Both the position numbers and the translations under genes were made by a program. The notes under the pieces are model-generated. The model did no database searches. It was not told the DNA's origin and worked only from the letters and a program-made list of their open reading frames with translations. Positions 34,555 to 44,262 of a DNA stretch of 64,000 bases are shown in pieces. Position 1 is the stretch's first letter, and every line of letters starts with the position of its first letter. The DNA is from JAMOAW01 sp039908535 (lineage in GTDB: Bacteria; Pseudomonadota; Magnetococcia; Magnetococcales; JADFZT01): the NCBI GenBank assembly GCA_039908535.1, contig JAMOAW010000007.1, forward strand, positions 1-64,000, given 5' to 3'.

Positions 34555-35636
34555 AAGGAAAAAATTTTTTGTAGGCGTTCGGCCAGACAAGCCACCGAAT
34601 AACGTGTTTGATACAAAAGAAAACCCTTCTGACCGATTTGTGGTAAGAGTTCCCGATTTTGTTCGGCCCAAGCCAAACTCTCAGCCAGTGCAGTCGCGTC
34701 CCCTTGTGGTACCAACAAACAATTTTCCCGATCCACAAACCCGGTCTCTGGTTCCAAAATCTCTCCTACCACCGTGGCCTTGCCCATGGACAAGCATTGC
34801 CAAGTCTTACCGGTAATCACCCGGTTGGCCTGGGGCGTATGACCAAACGGCCCCCCCAAACAAAGATCCGCCTGAGGAATATGGCACTCTATTAAATCAT
34901 CAAATGGCACCCAAGGAATATGGCGAACATGCGGCAATCCCGTTGCAGGCATTTTGGAATTAAACTCCGAAAGATGGCGACCACCCCCCCCAATCAGGGT
35001 AAAATAGATCGGTTTATCCCGTAAAAGAAGGGCAGCATCCAAAATAGTCATCACCCCATGTAAAGGCAAAAAAGTCCCATAAAATAACACATTAAATCGA
35101 TCATTTTCACCAATACAGCTCTGTGCCCACCTCCCCTCGTCAGCCCCTACCGGCACAGAGATGACCTTTTCACCAGACAAAGAAAAGGTATCACACAAAA
35201 AATCCACATGCCGTTGAGTATCCGTCACCACTACGTCCGCCTGATGCAAAATGGCATATTCCATCCTATAGAGAGCTTTACTGACCAGCCACCCCCATCT
35301 CCCATATTTTCTCTCCTCGCTCAGTGCCGCATAAGGAGAAACTAAACTATCAAAAACAAGAAATTTGTGATACGAAATCCAACGAACAAACCAAAAAATT
35401 TCATGGCCTCGAAATCCCAGCACATAGCAGTCAGGATTATCTCGAAAACGAATACCCACCAGTTGCCAAAGGGTTTCTAGATAGCGCCACCAACCACGAG
35501 AGCGGTTGATCGCCGTCATAAGTTCAATCCCCTCCAAAGATTGCAAGGCACGCACCATGGTTTTGGTACGAATATACTTCGGATCCCGATAGGACAAAAC
35601 ATAACAAACCTTGCTGATTTTTCTCTCCGCTTTCAT
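34548..35636 (-). CDS. Glycosyltransferase, GT4-like (GT-B fold)
   Basis: A 362-residue protein with the C-terminal GT-B pattern: FNVLFYGTFLPLHG, a YFTLIGGGGR strand, HIPWVPFDDL and ALAESLAWAEQN. The N-terminal half lacks the usual glycine-rich loop but has a typical linker VISVPVGADEGRW. Enzymes of this type move a nucleotide-activated sugar to a lipid- or protein-linked acceptor in the cytoplasm. Its ATG overlaps the stop of the upstream membrane protein (ATGA) and its end overlaps the methyltransferase, so the three act as one operon. Confidence 0.82.
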   Translation of the reverse strand: MKAERKISKVCYVLSYRDPKYIRTKTMVRALQSLEGIELMTAINRSRGWWRYLETLWQLVGIRFRDNPDCYVLGFRGHEIFWFVRWISYHKFLVFDSLVSPYAALSEERKYGRWGWLVSKALYRMEYAILHQADVVVTDTQRHVDFLCDTFSLSGEKVISVPVGADEGRWAQSCIGENDRFNVLFYGTFLPLHGVMTILDAALLLRDKPIYFTLIGGGGRHLSEFNSKMPATGLPHVRHIPWVPFDDLIECHIPQADLCLGGPFGHTPQANRVITGKTWQCLSMGKATVVGEILEPETGFVDRENCLLVPQGDATALAESLAWAEQNRELLPQIGQKGFLLYQTRYSVACLAERLQKIFSLC

Positions 35637-37585
35637 GGCTCAAGAAGAGGCTTTTGGATAGTTTTTTGAATCATTCTCTCCAATTGATCGATATCGTTTT
35701 GACGCAAATTTCGACTCATCCCAGCATTTTGATCCATTTTTCGGGCCTTGGTCACAAACATCAAAGCCTGCTCTGGCAATCCAGCACTGCTCAGCCAAAC
35801 GGCCTGAAGTAGCGGAATATCAATGTCGTTGGGCATATAAAATGTCGCTAACTCCAGGCTCTCTATGGCAGAATTTAAATCCCGCTGTTTAACATATAAA
35901 TGGCCTAAAAAATAGTATAGATTACCCATCAATTTGGAATCATTACTAAAAGCAGGATTAGCAATGACCCCTTTTAACATGCGCAGGATATCCTCTTCAG
36001 TGATGAGAGGACAAAGACCTTTCTCTTGCAAGATAGATAATTTATGAATGGTATCCGAAGAGACACCAGAATCATAATGGCCCTTTGGAAGCCAAACATA
36101 AAGACGTTCCAAATCCGCAGGCTGCAACCGGTTAAAAAGACAATCTAACTGGATCAACTCCAAACGCAAACCAATATCATCGGGATGATGGGACAAGGCT
36201 TGATGAAGACGGATATAAGCCTGCTCTCGGCTGCCTTTTAGACTCAAATAATTAGCGGCAAATTGTTGTGCCCTTATGGAAGTAGGGTTTTCATCAGACC
36301 AAATATAGGCCTGAAGCTCGGCATTTCCCCACAATTTTGCCCCCTGCCAAGTTAAAAAAACCAAAAGAGCAACATAGCTTACCATGGCAAAACGAAGAAA
36401 AGAAACCATACTTTTGTTGTCTGGCTTGGTCAAAAAAAGATGACCAACAATAAATAAAAGGCCCATCATAGGCAAATAATTGCGATGTTCAAAATAGAGT
36501 TCCAAAGGTAAAACACTCGACTCCAGCAGGTGACCGATAAAAAACCAAAACAGACCAAAACTCCAAATCGGCCACCGCTTACGCGCCCCAAACGCGACCA
36601 AAATCATCCCAAATAAAATAAAAAAGGCCGCCAAGGTCTGCCAAGGATCCAAAAAACCGTGGGAGATCGGATAATCATCTTGAAAAAGCCCCATACCAGA
36701 CATTTTAGGCAACAAAATCTGCCCAATATAGTCCAGCAAGACCCGAAACTGAGTCAAAAGCCCTTCCCAAGGAGCAAATCCACGCACAAGAAATCTGGCA
36801 TGAAACGACTCCCAAGAAAAAATCAAATAGCCAACTGACAAAACCAACGGCAAATAGAGAAACAGAGCCGACCAAAGCCACCAATACCGGGGGGTAGGAC
36901 TCTTTTCCCGACGCAACACCATATATTCCACCAGCAGTGCGAAAGCTGGCAATAGCACCCCATTTTCTTTACTCAACACCGCCATAATGGCCATCCCCCC
37001 CATGCCAAAAGAGAGACGCATATACCCCGCCCATGGAGATAACGCCATCATTCGGCGACCAGAAATATAGAACAACAGCCCCAGCAAAATAAACAACGTC
37101 GAAAGTTGATTCATCCGCTGAATAACATAAAACACCGTGGAGAGATTTAACGGATGCAACAGCCACAAACCAGTCGTCAGCAGTGCCAACAGGCGCACCT
37201 TATTATGAAAAAAAGGATCCGCAGCATAAAAATTTTTAAATAACGTTTGCGTCAAAAGATATAGAAGAAGACCGATGAATAAATGGAGCATAAGATTGGT
37301 AAATTTAAACACCCAAGGATCCGTTGGCCAATGAGAGCTATTCAAAGCGAAGGTCAATAAGGCCAGGGGACGACCAGAGGGACCAGAAACGCCTCCTAGG
37401 ATAAAACGAACAAAATGATTCCAACTCTCCACCCCACCCAACCGTTCAATTTCTGGCAGATTGACCAAATCATCCAAAATAAATCCACCATTCAGACCTG
37501 GCCAAAGCAACAATCCCGTACCAAACAATAAAAAATAGAGGGGATATTCGACAATCAAGCGATACAGAGTAAAACGCTGAATCAT
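35633..37585 (-). CDS. Multi-pass membrane protein with C-terminal TPR repeats (TMTC/GT-C-like)
   Basis: About 650 residues. Roughly ten membrane segments occupy the first 430 residues, with an early periplasmic acidic motif FILDDLVNLP followed by GRPLALLTFALN, and then HPLNLSTVFYVIQRMNQLS. This is the pattern of TMTC/GT-C sugar transferases that use lipid-linked donors. The rest (about 440-640) is built of tetratricopeptide-like helix pairs, some clear (GNLYYFLGHLYVKQRDLNSA). The ATG at 37585 follows AAAGGA. It heads the operon with the glycosyltransferase and methyltransferase. A role in O-linked protein or polysaccharide glycosylation is inferred; the fold call is from pattern only. Confidence 0.72.
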   Translation of the reverse strand: MIQRFTLYRLIVEYPLYFLLFGTGLLLWPGLNGGFILDDLVNLPEIERLGGVESWNHFVRFILGGVSGPSGRPLALLTFALNSSHWPTDPWVFKFTNLMLHLFIGLLLYLLTQTLFKNFYAADPFFHNKVRLLALLTTGLWLLHPLNLSTVFYVIQRMNQLSTLFILLGLLFYISGRRMMALSPWAGYMRLSFGMGGMAIMAVLSKENGVLLPAFALLVEYMVLRREKSPTPRYWWLWSALFLYLPLVLSVGYLIFSWESFHARFLVRGFAPWEGLLTQFRVLLDYIGQILLPKMSGMGLFQDDYPISHGFLDPWQTLAAFFILFGMILVAFGARKRWPIWSFGLFWFFIGHLLESSVLPLELYFEHRNYLPMMGLLFIVGHLFLTKPDNKSMVSFLRFAMVSYVALLVFLTWQGAKLWGNAELQAYIWSDENPTSIRAQQFAANYLSLKGSREQAYIRLHQALSHHPDDIGLRLELIQLDCLFNRLQPADLERLYVWLPKGHYDSGVSSDTIHKLSILQEKGLCPLITEEDILRMLKGVIANPAFSNDSKLMGNLYYFLGHLYVKQRDLNSAIESLELATFYMPNDIDIPLLQAVWLSSAGLPEQALMFVTKARKMDQNAGMSRNLRQNDIDQLERMIQKTIQKPLLEP

Positions 37586-37901
37586 ATCAATCTTTCCTTT
37601 GGAAGGGTCGTCGCACACAAATGATACAAAATTTGTTACAAATCTTGGAGGGCAGTTCTCTTCCCCACAAGGTTTTAATGTATATTTTTCTCTACATCGA
37701 ATATAATGAATAGCTAATTTTTGAATGAATTGATATGGGTTAATATTTTTTGGATTAAATCGGACAATTTTTTAAAAAAAGATGATACACTGTTATACAA
37801 TTTTCACAAATCAAGCTATCAGACTTTATAAAACCATATAAAAAAATAATAAAAAAACTCACTTGAACACTGCGCCATAAAAATTTTTTTTCAGAGGAAA
37901 A

Positions 37902-40900
37902 ATGAAACAAAATCCATTTAAAACACACTGGAAAAAATTAATCCTCTGGGGTGCAATTCTCTTATTGCTTGTTCCAACGGCGATTGTTTGGCAATCATGG
38001 AATGAGGTCTCCCAATCCAATTTAAACCAAGAGCGCAGTACCGTTGCCCACCATTTAATGGATCTCTTGCGCCTCAGTGCCCTGGAACGGGGAGCAGGAT
38101 ACACCGTTTTGGGAGGAGACAATACGCTATGGCCCTCTTTTCAAAAGTTGGGACAGGAAAAAGATAACAAAATGGATCTCTCTTTAAAAGAGATCCAGGC
38201 ATATCGCACCAAAAGTGCCTTACCGAATGATTTTGATCAAATCATCCAATCGGTTTATCAAGGCCATGAAAAAATTCAAAACTACCGACCTCTCATTCAA
38301 AATAAACGCATCAACGAAAATAAATGGAAAAAAAATACCACCGATCAAATCGACAAAATTTTCACCCTGCGGGAATTATTGTTTTTCCCAAGCAATACCT
38401 TTGAAGACGCTTTTTATTATGATTTTCTTTTGGCCTCCGATGCCCTTTTTTTAGCCGAATATTTAGGGCGTGAACGAGCCATCATTGGCTTTGCACTGGC
38501 TTCTGGTCGCATTATAGAAAACGATTCCCTGGAATATCTCAATCCGTTGGAAAACCGCTTGACCCATACCCAGCAAAGGCTCAATCTAATGAAGGGATTT
38601 AGCAATACCCCCCCACCATTACGCCAGGCCATCGACACGTTAAATCGCAATTTTTATCAAGATTACCAAAAACTACGCCATGAATTTTATAAAAACAACA
38701 CCATCAATATAAACCTGATTCAATCCGAAACCAATCAATTAAAAGAGATTCAAACGAAAATATTAGACCACCTGCGCGGCATTGAAAATGATATATCCGG
38801 ATTGGCAACCACCCCTTTTTTAGAAAAATTTAAACAAAATAAATCCCAAAGTGCGATTATACCCTTCCGAATCCAACAACTTTTGGAAAATTTTCTTTAT
38901 ATCCATAAAGAAATTTATTTCAAAGCCAGACTGTTAAATCCACAAGGCCAAGAAATGATAAATATTCGGTTGGATGAACAAAAAAATATAACAATTATTG
39001 ACGCAAACCAAAACAAAACCAACCGTTATTATTTTACCGCCGCTAAAAAACTTTCAAAAGGAGGCTTATATCTGTCTCGGTTTGATTTAGACATTGAAAA
39101 TAATCTCATAGAACGACCTTTCAAACCGACCATAAGATACATCACCCCCATTCAATCTGATAAACAAGATCATAACTTTTTAGTCCTGAGCCTCCGTGGT
39201 CACACCATTCTCAACAATTTGCCAAAGGATGTCATACTGGTGGATCAAGAGGGATTTTATTTGCATCATCCAAATCCAGATAAAGAGTGGGGTATGATGG
39301 ATGAACTTTCACGCCAGGATCAAAATTTAAAAATCGATTTTCCCGATTTGGCCAACAGAATACTTTCAGGCCAACAAGAAGCCATCGCTAACGACCATAC
39401 CACACTCCTTGCCCTGCCAATACGCTTTCATAACCCACATCCTGATCAATATTGGATCTTGCTCAAAAAGGTTAAAATAGAACCATTTATAATGGACAGT
39501 TCCGAATGGTTTCATAAATCCACTGAAGCTATTGACCAAATTTCACATATTGCCCAGATCAGCCATGAGATAGCCCAAAAGGCCAACATAGAAGCTATAA
39601 AAAGCTTTTTGATCAAGTTGATACTTGCCATATTTATGGGCCTTTTGATTATCGCCTTGTTGATTCTCATCTGGTATTTACATCTTGCCAAAAAAAGAGC
39701 CGATTGGGCCAACCGAGCCAAAGGGGATTTTTTGGCAACCATGAGCCATGAAATTCGCACCCCCATGAACGGCGTTCTGGGCATGACCGATCTCCTACTG
39801 GAAACCAAACTGACCGACACCCAAAAAAATTATCTGCTCACCATTCAAAAATCTGGACAAATGTTATTACGTATTTTAAACGATATCCTTGATCTAGCCA
39901 AAATTCAGGCTGGTCAACTGACTGTAGAAATGTTGCGTTTTGATCTGGATAAATTGCTCAATGATTCTGTTGAATTGTTTCATGACATCGCCGTGCGCAA
40001 AGGACTACACTTATCCATAGCGTTGCCCGAAATCATTCCCAACGGTCTATTGGGGGATCCCAACCGGGTGATGCAAATTTTATTTAATCTACTGGGAAAT
40101 GCGATAAAATTTACCGAGAAAGGATCCATTACTTTAACCGTAACGATCATTGAGGAGAGTGCCCATGATCTTCTTTTACATTTTAGTCTCCAAGATACCG
40201 GGATTGGCATCTCTGAATCCTACCAAAAAAATATTTTTCAAGAATTTTCTCAAGAAGATACTTCCATTTCCAGAAAGTATGGCGGCACCGGATTGGGTTT
40301 GGTGATCGCCAAAAAACTTGCCATATTGATGGGGGGAGAGATTGGCGTCAAAAGTATACAGGGGAAAGGATCGGAATTTTGGTTTACCATTCGCTGTGGT
40401 AAACAGCAAACCAGTGATCGGCACCGACTGACAACATTGGATCAAGAAGGTGTTTTTGATCCAATCCCTCTCTTCTCCCCACAAAGCAAAATTCTTATTG
40501 TCGAAGACAACCCCATCAACCAAAGAGTGACCGCTGGTTTTTTAAAAAGTTTTGGATGTCAAACGACGATCGCCGAGGATGGTAAGAGGGCGGTAGAGAT
40601 GATCACCCAACAGAATATTTCTTTTAATCTCATATTGATGGATTGTGAAATGCCACGGATGGATGGATATCAAGCCACACACACCATTCGCCAGTGGGAA
40701 CAAGAGAATACGCTGCCCCAAACCCCCATCATCGCTCTCACCGCCCATGCCATGGAAGAGGTTCGACAATTAACAATTGAATCAGGCATGAATGATTTTC
40801 TTTGCAAACCCTTTAACAAAAATCAACTGGAGCAAACCATCCAACGTTGGCTGCCAAAAAATTTTCAACCAGTTGAAAACTCTCCATCTTCTTCTATCGA

Positions 40901-41243
40901 TCATCACATATTGGATCAATTAAAAAATTTACCCATAGAGGGGGAAGAGAGCACCCTACTTACCATGATTAATCTTCTTTTTGAACAAGTTCCGGCCCGA
41001 TTTCAGACCATTCGCAATGGAGCAAATAAACAAGATGGGTGGTCTATTAAAATGGCCGCCCACTCTTTAAGATCATCTGCAGCCACTCTTGGAGCCTTGA
41101 GGCTGGCACAATTGAGTAAAAAAATAGAAGAACATTTTGAAAATACAGAGATTGTTCTTACAACCCTCCAAGATGCCGAACTTGAATTTGACCAAGTGAA
41201 GAGAGCACTTCATAAAATCATTGAAATGGAACAACATGTATAA
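37902..41243 (+). CDS. Hybrid sensor histidine kinase with receiver and HPt domains
   Basis: An 1113-residue membrane protein. Segment 1 (about 12-30) and segment 2 (about 568-592) bracket a long periplasmic sensor region without a family I recognise; a helical part near 40-250 contains an LERGAGY motif seen in NIT-like sensors. Then follow HisKA (MSHEIRTPMNG, H616), the ATPase domain (NAIKF, DTGIGI, GTGLGL), a receiver domain (LMDCEMPRMDGY, D914) and a C-terminal HPt domain (AAHSLRSSAATLG, H1054). It should run a four-step phosphorelay whose output is probably the HD-GYP regulator encoded next. SD: AGAGGAA before the ATG. Confidence 0.93.
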   Translation: MKQNPFKTHWKKLILWGAILLLLVPTAIVWQSWNEVSQSNLNQERSTVAHHLMDLLRLSALERGAGYTVLGGDNTLWPSFQKLGQEKDNKMDLSLKEIQAYRTKSALPNDFDQIIQSVYQGHEKIQNYRPLIQNKRINENKWKKNTTDQIDKIFTLRELLFFPSNTFEDAFYYDFLLASDALFLAEYLGRERAIIGFALASGRIIENDSLEYLNPLENRLTHTQQRLNLMKGFSNTPPPLRQAIDTLNRNFYQDYQKLRHEFYKNNTININLIQSETNQLKEIQTKILDHLRGIENDISGLATTPFLEKFKQNKSQSAIIPFRIQQLLENFLYIHKEIYFKARLLNPQGQEMINIRLDEQKNITIIDANQNKTNRYYFTAAKKLSKGGLYLSRFDLDIENNLIERPFKPTIRYITPIQSDKQDHNFLVLSLRGHTILNNLPKDVILVDQEGFYLHHPNPDKEWGMMDELSRQDQNLKIDFPDLANRILSGQQEAIANDHTTLLALPIRFHNPHPDQYWILLKKVKIEPFIMDSSEWFHKSTEAIDQISHIAQISHEIAQKANIEAIKSFLIKLILAIFMGLLIIALLILIWYLHLAKKRADWANRAKGDFLATMSHEIRTPMNGVLGMTDLLLETKLTDTQKNYLLTIQKSGQMLLRILNDILDLAKIQAGQLTVEMLRFDLDKLLNDSVELFHDIAVRKGLHLSIALPEIIPNGLLGDPNRVMQILFNLLGNAIKFTEKGSITLTVTIIEESAHDLLLHFSLQDTGIGISESYQKNIFQEFSQEDTSISRKYGGTGLGLVIAKKLAILMGGEIGVKSIQGKGSEFWFTIRCGKQQTSDRHRLTTLDQEGVFDPIPLFSPQSKILIVEDNPINQRVTAGFLKSFGCQTTIAEDGKRAVEMITQQNISFNLILMDCEMPRMDGYQATHTIRQWEQENTLPQTPIIALTAHAMEEVRQLTIESGMNDFLCKPFNKNQLEQTIQRWLPKNFQPVENSPSSSIDHHILDQLKNLPIEGEESTLLTMINLLFEQVPARFQTIRNGANKQDGWSIKMAAHSLRSSAATLGALRLAQLSKKIEEHFENTEIVLTTLQDAELEFDQVKRALHKIIEMEQHV

Positions 41244-42300
41244 AATCGACATTTCGCACCACTCCTCCCCTATTGCCTTGATTGTTGACGATGATCTTAT
41301 GCAGCGTCTGCCCATGCGCGGATCTCTTCAACAAGCTGGTTTTCTAGTCAAGGAGGCTTCAAACGGTCAACAGGCGTTACAACTTTTTGATACTATTCAA
41401 CCGGATATTGTTCTTTTGGATGTAATGATGCCGGGGATGGATGGTTTTGCCACCTGTCAGGCCCTACGTCAAAAGCCAACCGGAAAAAATCTGCCCATAT
41501 TAATGGTAACGGGCATGGACGATGTGGATTCCATCAACCATGCCTATCAAGTTGGAGCGACCGATTTTATCACCAAACCAATCAACTGGGCTTTATTACC
41601 CTATCGAGTCCGCTATAGTTTTCGATCTAGTTTGGTGACCAAGGCCCTGGCGCAAAGCGAGTTAGACTTAATGGAATCTCGTTTAGAGATCATTCGCCGT
41701 TTGGGAAAGGCCTCGGAATTTCGTGACAATGAAACTGGCAATCACATTTTACGCATGAGTAAATATGCCTTATTGATCGGAGAAGCGGCTGGTTTAGATG
41801 AAAAAAAAGGCGAAATTCTTCTCAATGCCGCCCCCATGCATGATGTCGGCAAAATCGGCACCCCCGATGCTATTCTTCTCAAGCCGGAAAAATTAACTGA
41901 GGAAGAAAAGATCAAAATGCGTGAACATACCACCATAGGCGCGGAAATGCTGGCGGGTCATAAAAGCACTCTTTTATTGGCCGCCCAATCCATCGCTTTA
42001 ACCCATCATGAAAGATGGGATGGTACGGGTTACCCTGTGGGACTGTCAGGAGAGGAGATTCCTCTCTTTGGCCGCATTTGTGCCATAGCCGATGTCTTCG
42101 ACGCCCTCACCTCCAAACGCCCCTACAAAGAACCTTGGTCCGATTCCGAGGCTTATGATGAAATTATACGCTGTGCATCCACCCAATTTGATCCCGTTTT
42201 AGTGCGATGTTTCAGCTCAGTATTTTCTGATATTCTTGTTGTAAAAGATGAATATAAAGATACGCAAAAAAATGACAGAAAAGGTCACAACACGGATTAA
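41236..42300 (+). CDS. Response regulator with HD-GYP phosphodiesterase domain
   Basis: A 354-residue protein. The receiver domain (about 15-135; IVDDD, phospho-acceptor D62 in LLDVMMPGMDGF, lysine in ITKP) is followed by a helical linker and an HD-GYP domain (about 155-335) with MHDVGKIG (H202, D203), the HH pair near 257 and RWDGTGYPVGLSGEEIP. HD-GYP enzymes hydrolyse cyclic di-GMP. The gene overlaps the end of the kinase gene by eight bases, so the two are surely co-expressed partners. The ATG at 41236 is preferred to an earlier TTG. All catalytic residues that I can check are present. Confidence 0.93.
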   Translation: MYKIDISHHSSPIALIVDDDLMQRLPMRGSLQQAGFLVKEASNGQQALQLFDTIQPDIVLLDVMMPGMDGFATCQALRQKPTGKNLPILMVTGMDDVDSINHAYQVGATDFITKPINWALLPYRVRYSFRSSLVTKALAQSELDLMESRLEIIRRLGKASEFRDNETGNHILRMSKYALLIGEAAGLDEKKGEILLNAAPMHDVGKIGTPDAILLKPEKLTEEEKIKMREHTTIGAEMLAGHKSTLLLAAQSIALTHHERWDGTGYPVGLSGEEIPLFGRICAIADVFDALTSKRPYKEPWSDSEAYDEIIRCASTQFDPVLVRCFSSVFSDILVVKDEYKDTQKNDRKGHNTD

Positions 42301-42574
42301 CAAAAAAAAAAATTCCTGATGGGCACTGGGCTCTGACTATTCTATACCTTATTCGTCAGACAAAAGTTTTTTTAGATGGCGAACCTCTTTACGGACAGAC
42401 TCTATTTGAATTTACGACACAAGATATCTATCGAATCAGGACAGGACTCCATTTTATTCTGTCCCACTGGAAAAAGAGGGGCATGGCGTCATTGAGGCTA
42501 TTTTTTTGTAATAATTTCCTGTATGGTTGATATTTAGAGAGACTGGATAGATCTTTCCACCAAGGCATTTTAAT

Positions 42575-43114
42575 ATGGTATCTACTCAAGAGAAAATTTT
42601 ACTTACCCACCCAGAAATCATGATGTTGATCGACAAACTGGCCGACCAACTTATTGCTCTGTTACCGCCCACCCCGGAATGGGTAATCGTTGGCATTCGT
42701 CGCGGGGGGGCAACCCTTGCCAAACATTTACGCCAGCGTCTTAAGCATCTGGGACACGACCCAAAGATTGGTTTTCTGGATATCACCTTCTACCGTGACG
42801 ACCTCAATACTGTTGGCCCCAATCCTTTAGTCGGAGCCACCGATTTGAGCATGGGTATTGACGACAAACAAATTATTTTGGTAGACGATGTTCTTTTTAC
42901 CGGTCGCACCATTCGGGCGGCGTTAAACGCTTTGTTCGATTATGGTCGCCCACAAAAGGTGGATCTTTTGGTGTTGGTGGACCGTAACCATCGACAATTG
43001 CCTATTCGATCCGATTTTCTGGGACTCGCCCTACCAGGGGGGGAGCGAGAGTCCATCAAGCTTTTAGAAAGTCGCAACGGGGAGTTGACCGTTGTCCGGC
43101 GTTTTCTCTCTTAA
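42575..43114 (+). CDS. pyrR: Bifunctional pyr regulator / uracil phosphoribosyltransferase
   Basis: A 179-residue PRTase of standard length. The PRPP-binding motif is ILVDDVLFTGRTIRAAL, with WVIVGIRRGGATLA upstream. In Bacillus PyrR binds pyr mRNA to cause attenuation; in many proteobacteria it is thought to keep only enzyme or unknown regulatory activity. I found no clear antiterminator/terminator pair in 42301-42574, only a possible GGACAG/CTGTCC stem near 42450. It heads the pyrR-pyrB-pyrC-pyrK cluster. Confidence 0.93.
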   Translation: MVSTQEKILLTHPEIMMLIDKLADQLIALLPPTPEWVIVGIRRGGATLAKHLRQRLKHLGHDPKIGFLDITFYRDDLNTVGPNPLVGATDLSMGIDDKQIILVDDVLFTGRTIRAALNALFDYGRPQKVDLLVLVDRNHRQLPIRSDFLGLALPGGERESIKLLESRNGELTVVRRFLS

Positions 43115-43129
43115 CATTTGGGAAAATGA

Positions 43130-44107
43130 ATGATCTCAGGAAATTCTAGTTGGCCACATAAACACCTCCTCACGATGGAGGGACTGTCCCGTGAGGAGAT
43201 CGGATCCATCCTGGACACCGCCGCCTCACTTAGAGAAATCAACCGCCGCGATATTAAAAAAGTCCCTACCCTACGCGGTAAAACCATCATCAATCTTTTT
43301 TTCGAAAACTCCACCCGCACCCGAACCTCCTTTGAACTGGCTGGCAAACGCATGTCGGCTGATGTGATCAATATGTCGGCCTCATCCAGTTCGGTAGCAA
43401 AAGGAGAGACCTTATTGGATACCTTGGCCAATCTGCAAGCCATGAACCCCGATATTGTGGTGATTCGTCACCCGGATTCCGGTGCCCAGACCTTTTTGGC
43501 GCGCCATTTAAATACCGCCATCGTCAATGCCGGAGATGGCCGCCATGAACACCCCACCCAATCTTTGCTGGATATTTTAACCATTGATGACAATCTACCC
43601 AGACTTGGACGGGTGAACTTTGAGGGTTTGATTGTGGCGGTCTGTGGCGACTCTTTACACTCTCGTGTGGCCCGCTCCAACGCCATCGCCTTAAAGACCA
43701 TGGGGGCCACCGTTCGTTTTGTCGGTCCCCCCACCTTGATTCCCAGTCAAGCCCTGGAAGCCTTTGGCGTTGAGGTACACCACCGCATGGAGAGCGGTTT
43801 GGAGGGTGCAGATGTGGTGATGATGTTGCGTTTACAACGAGAGCGCATGAACTCGGCCTTTCTGCCCAGTGTACGAGAATATTTTGAATTTTGGGGTTTA
43901 AACCACCAGCGTCTGGCACTGGCCTCCCCCGAGGCCATTGTGATGCATCCTGGCCCCATGAATCGCGGTGTTGAAATTGCCTCAGCGGTGGCTGACGACA
44001 TTGAGCGTACCGTTATTTTGGATCAAGTGGCCAATGGTCTGGCCGTGCGGATGGCGGTTTTGTATCGGCTGTGTGCTGGAAATCGATCAAGCCCAGGGTC
44101 GTCTTAA
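43130..44107 (+). CDS. pyrB: Aspartate carbamoyltransferase catalytic subunit
   Basis: A 325-residue enzyme. The carbamoyl-phosphate loop is FENSTRTRTSFE; SSSVAKGETLLDT, HPTQSLLDI and the MHPGPMNRGVE loop complete the active site. It makes N-carbamoylaspartate, the first committed pyrimidine precursor. No regulatory pyrI is present. It begins 15 bases after pyrR. Confidence 0.97.
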   Translation: MISGNSSWPHKHLLTMEGLSREEIGSILDTAASLREINRRDIKKVPTLRGKTIINLFFENSTRTRTSFELAGKRMSADVINMSASSSSVAKGETLLDTLANLQAMNPDIVVIRHPDSGAQTFLARHLNTAIVNAGDGRHEHPTQSLLDILTIDDNLPRLGRVNFEGLIVAVCGDSLHSRVARSNAIALKTMGATVRFVGPPTLIPSQALEAFGVEVHHRMESGLEGADVVMMLRLQRERMNSAFLPSVREYFEFWGLNHQRLALASPEAIVMHPGPMNRGVEIASAVADDIERTVILDQVANGLAVRMAVLYRLCAGNRSSPGSS

Positions 44108-44222
44108 AAATCAAGACATTGGGGGGCCCAGAACCGCCCCCCAATACCCCCCACTCTTTTTTTTTAATTCTTTAAAAAAAAAGAGTCTGGGAGATTCATC
44201 CCTCAGGATTTTGATTTTTTTA
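44108..44222. repeat. Dispersed intergenic hairpin repeat, copy 5
   Basis: Both modules, an ATTGGGGGGCC...CCGCCCCCCAAT hairpin and a slightly diverged CTGGGAGA-TTCA-TCCCTCAG, are placed between pyrB and pyrC. It may lower transcription of the distal pyr genes. Confidence 0.8.
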
Positions 44223-44262
44223 TATTTTCATGACAATTTTACTTAGGTAAGCGGTTAAAAAA

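Noticed and set aside
42301..42574. PyrR attenuator
   Set aside because: A short GGACAG/CTGTCC stem exists, but no terminator with a T run or a binding-loop consensus could be recognised.
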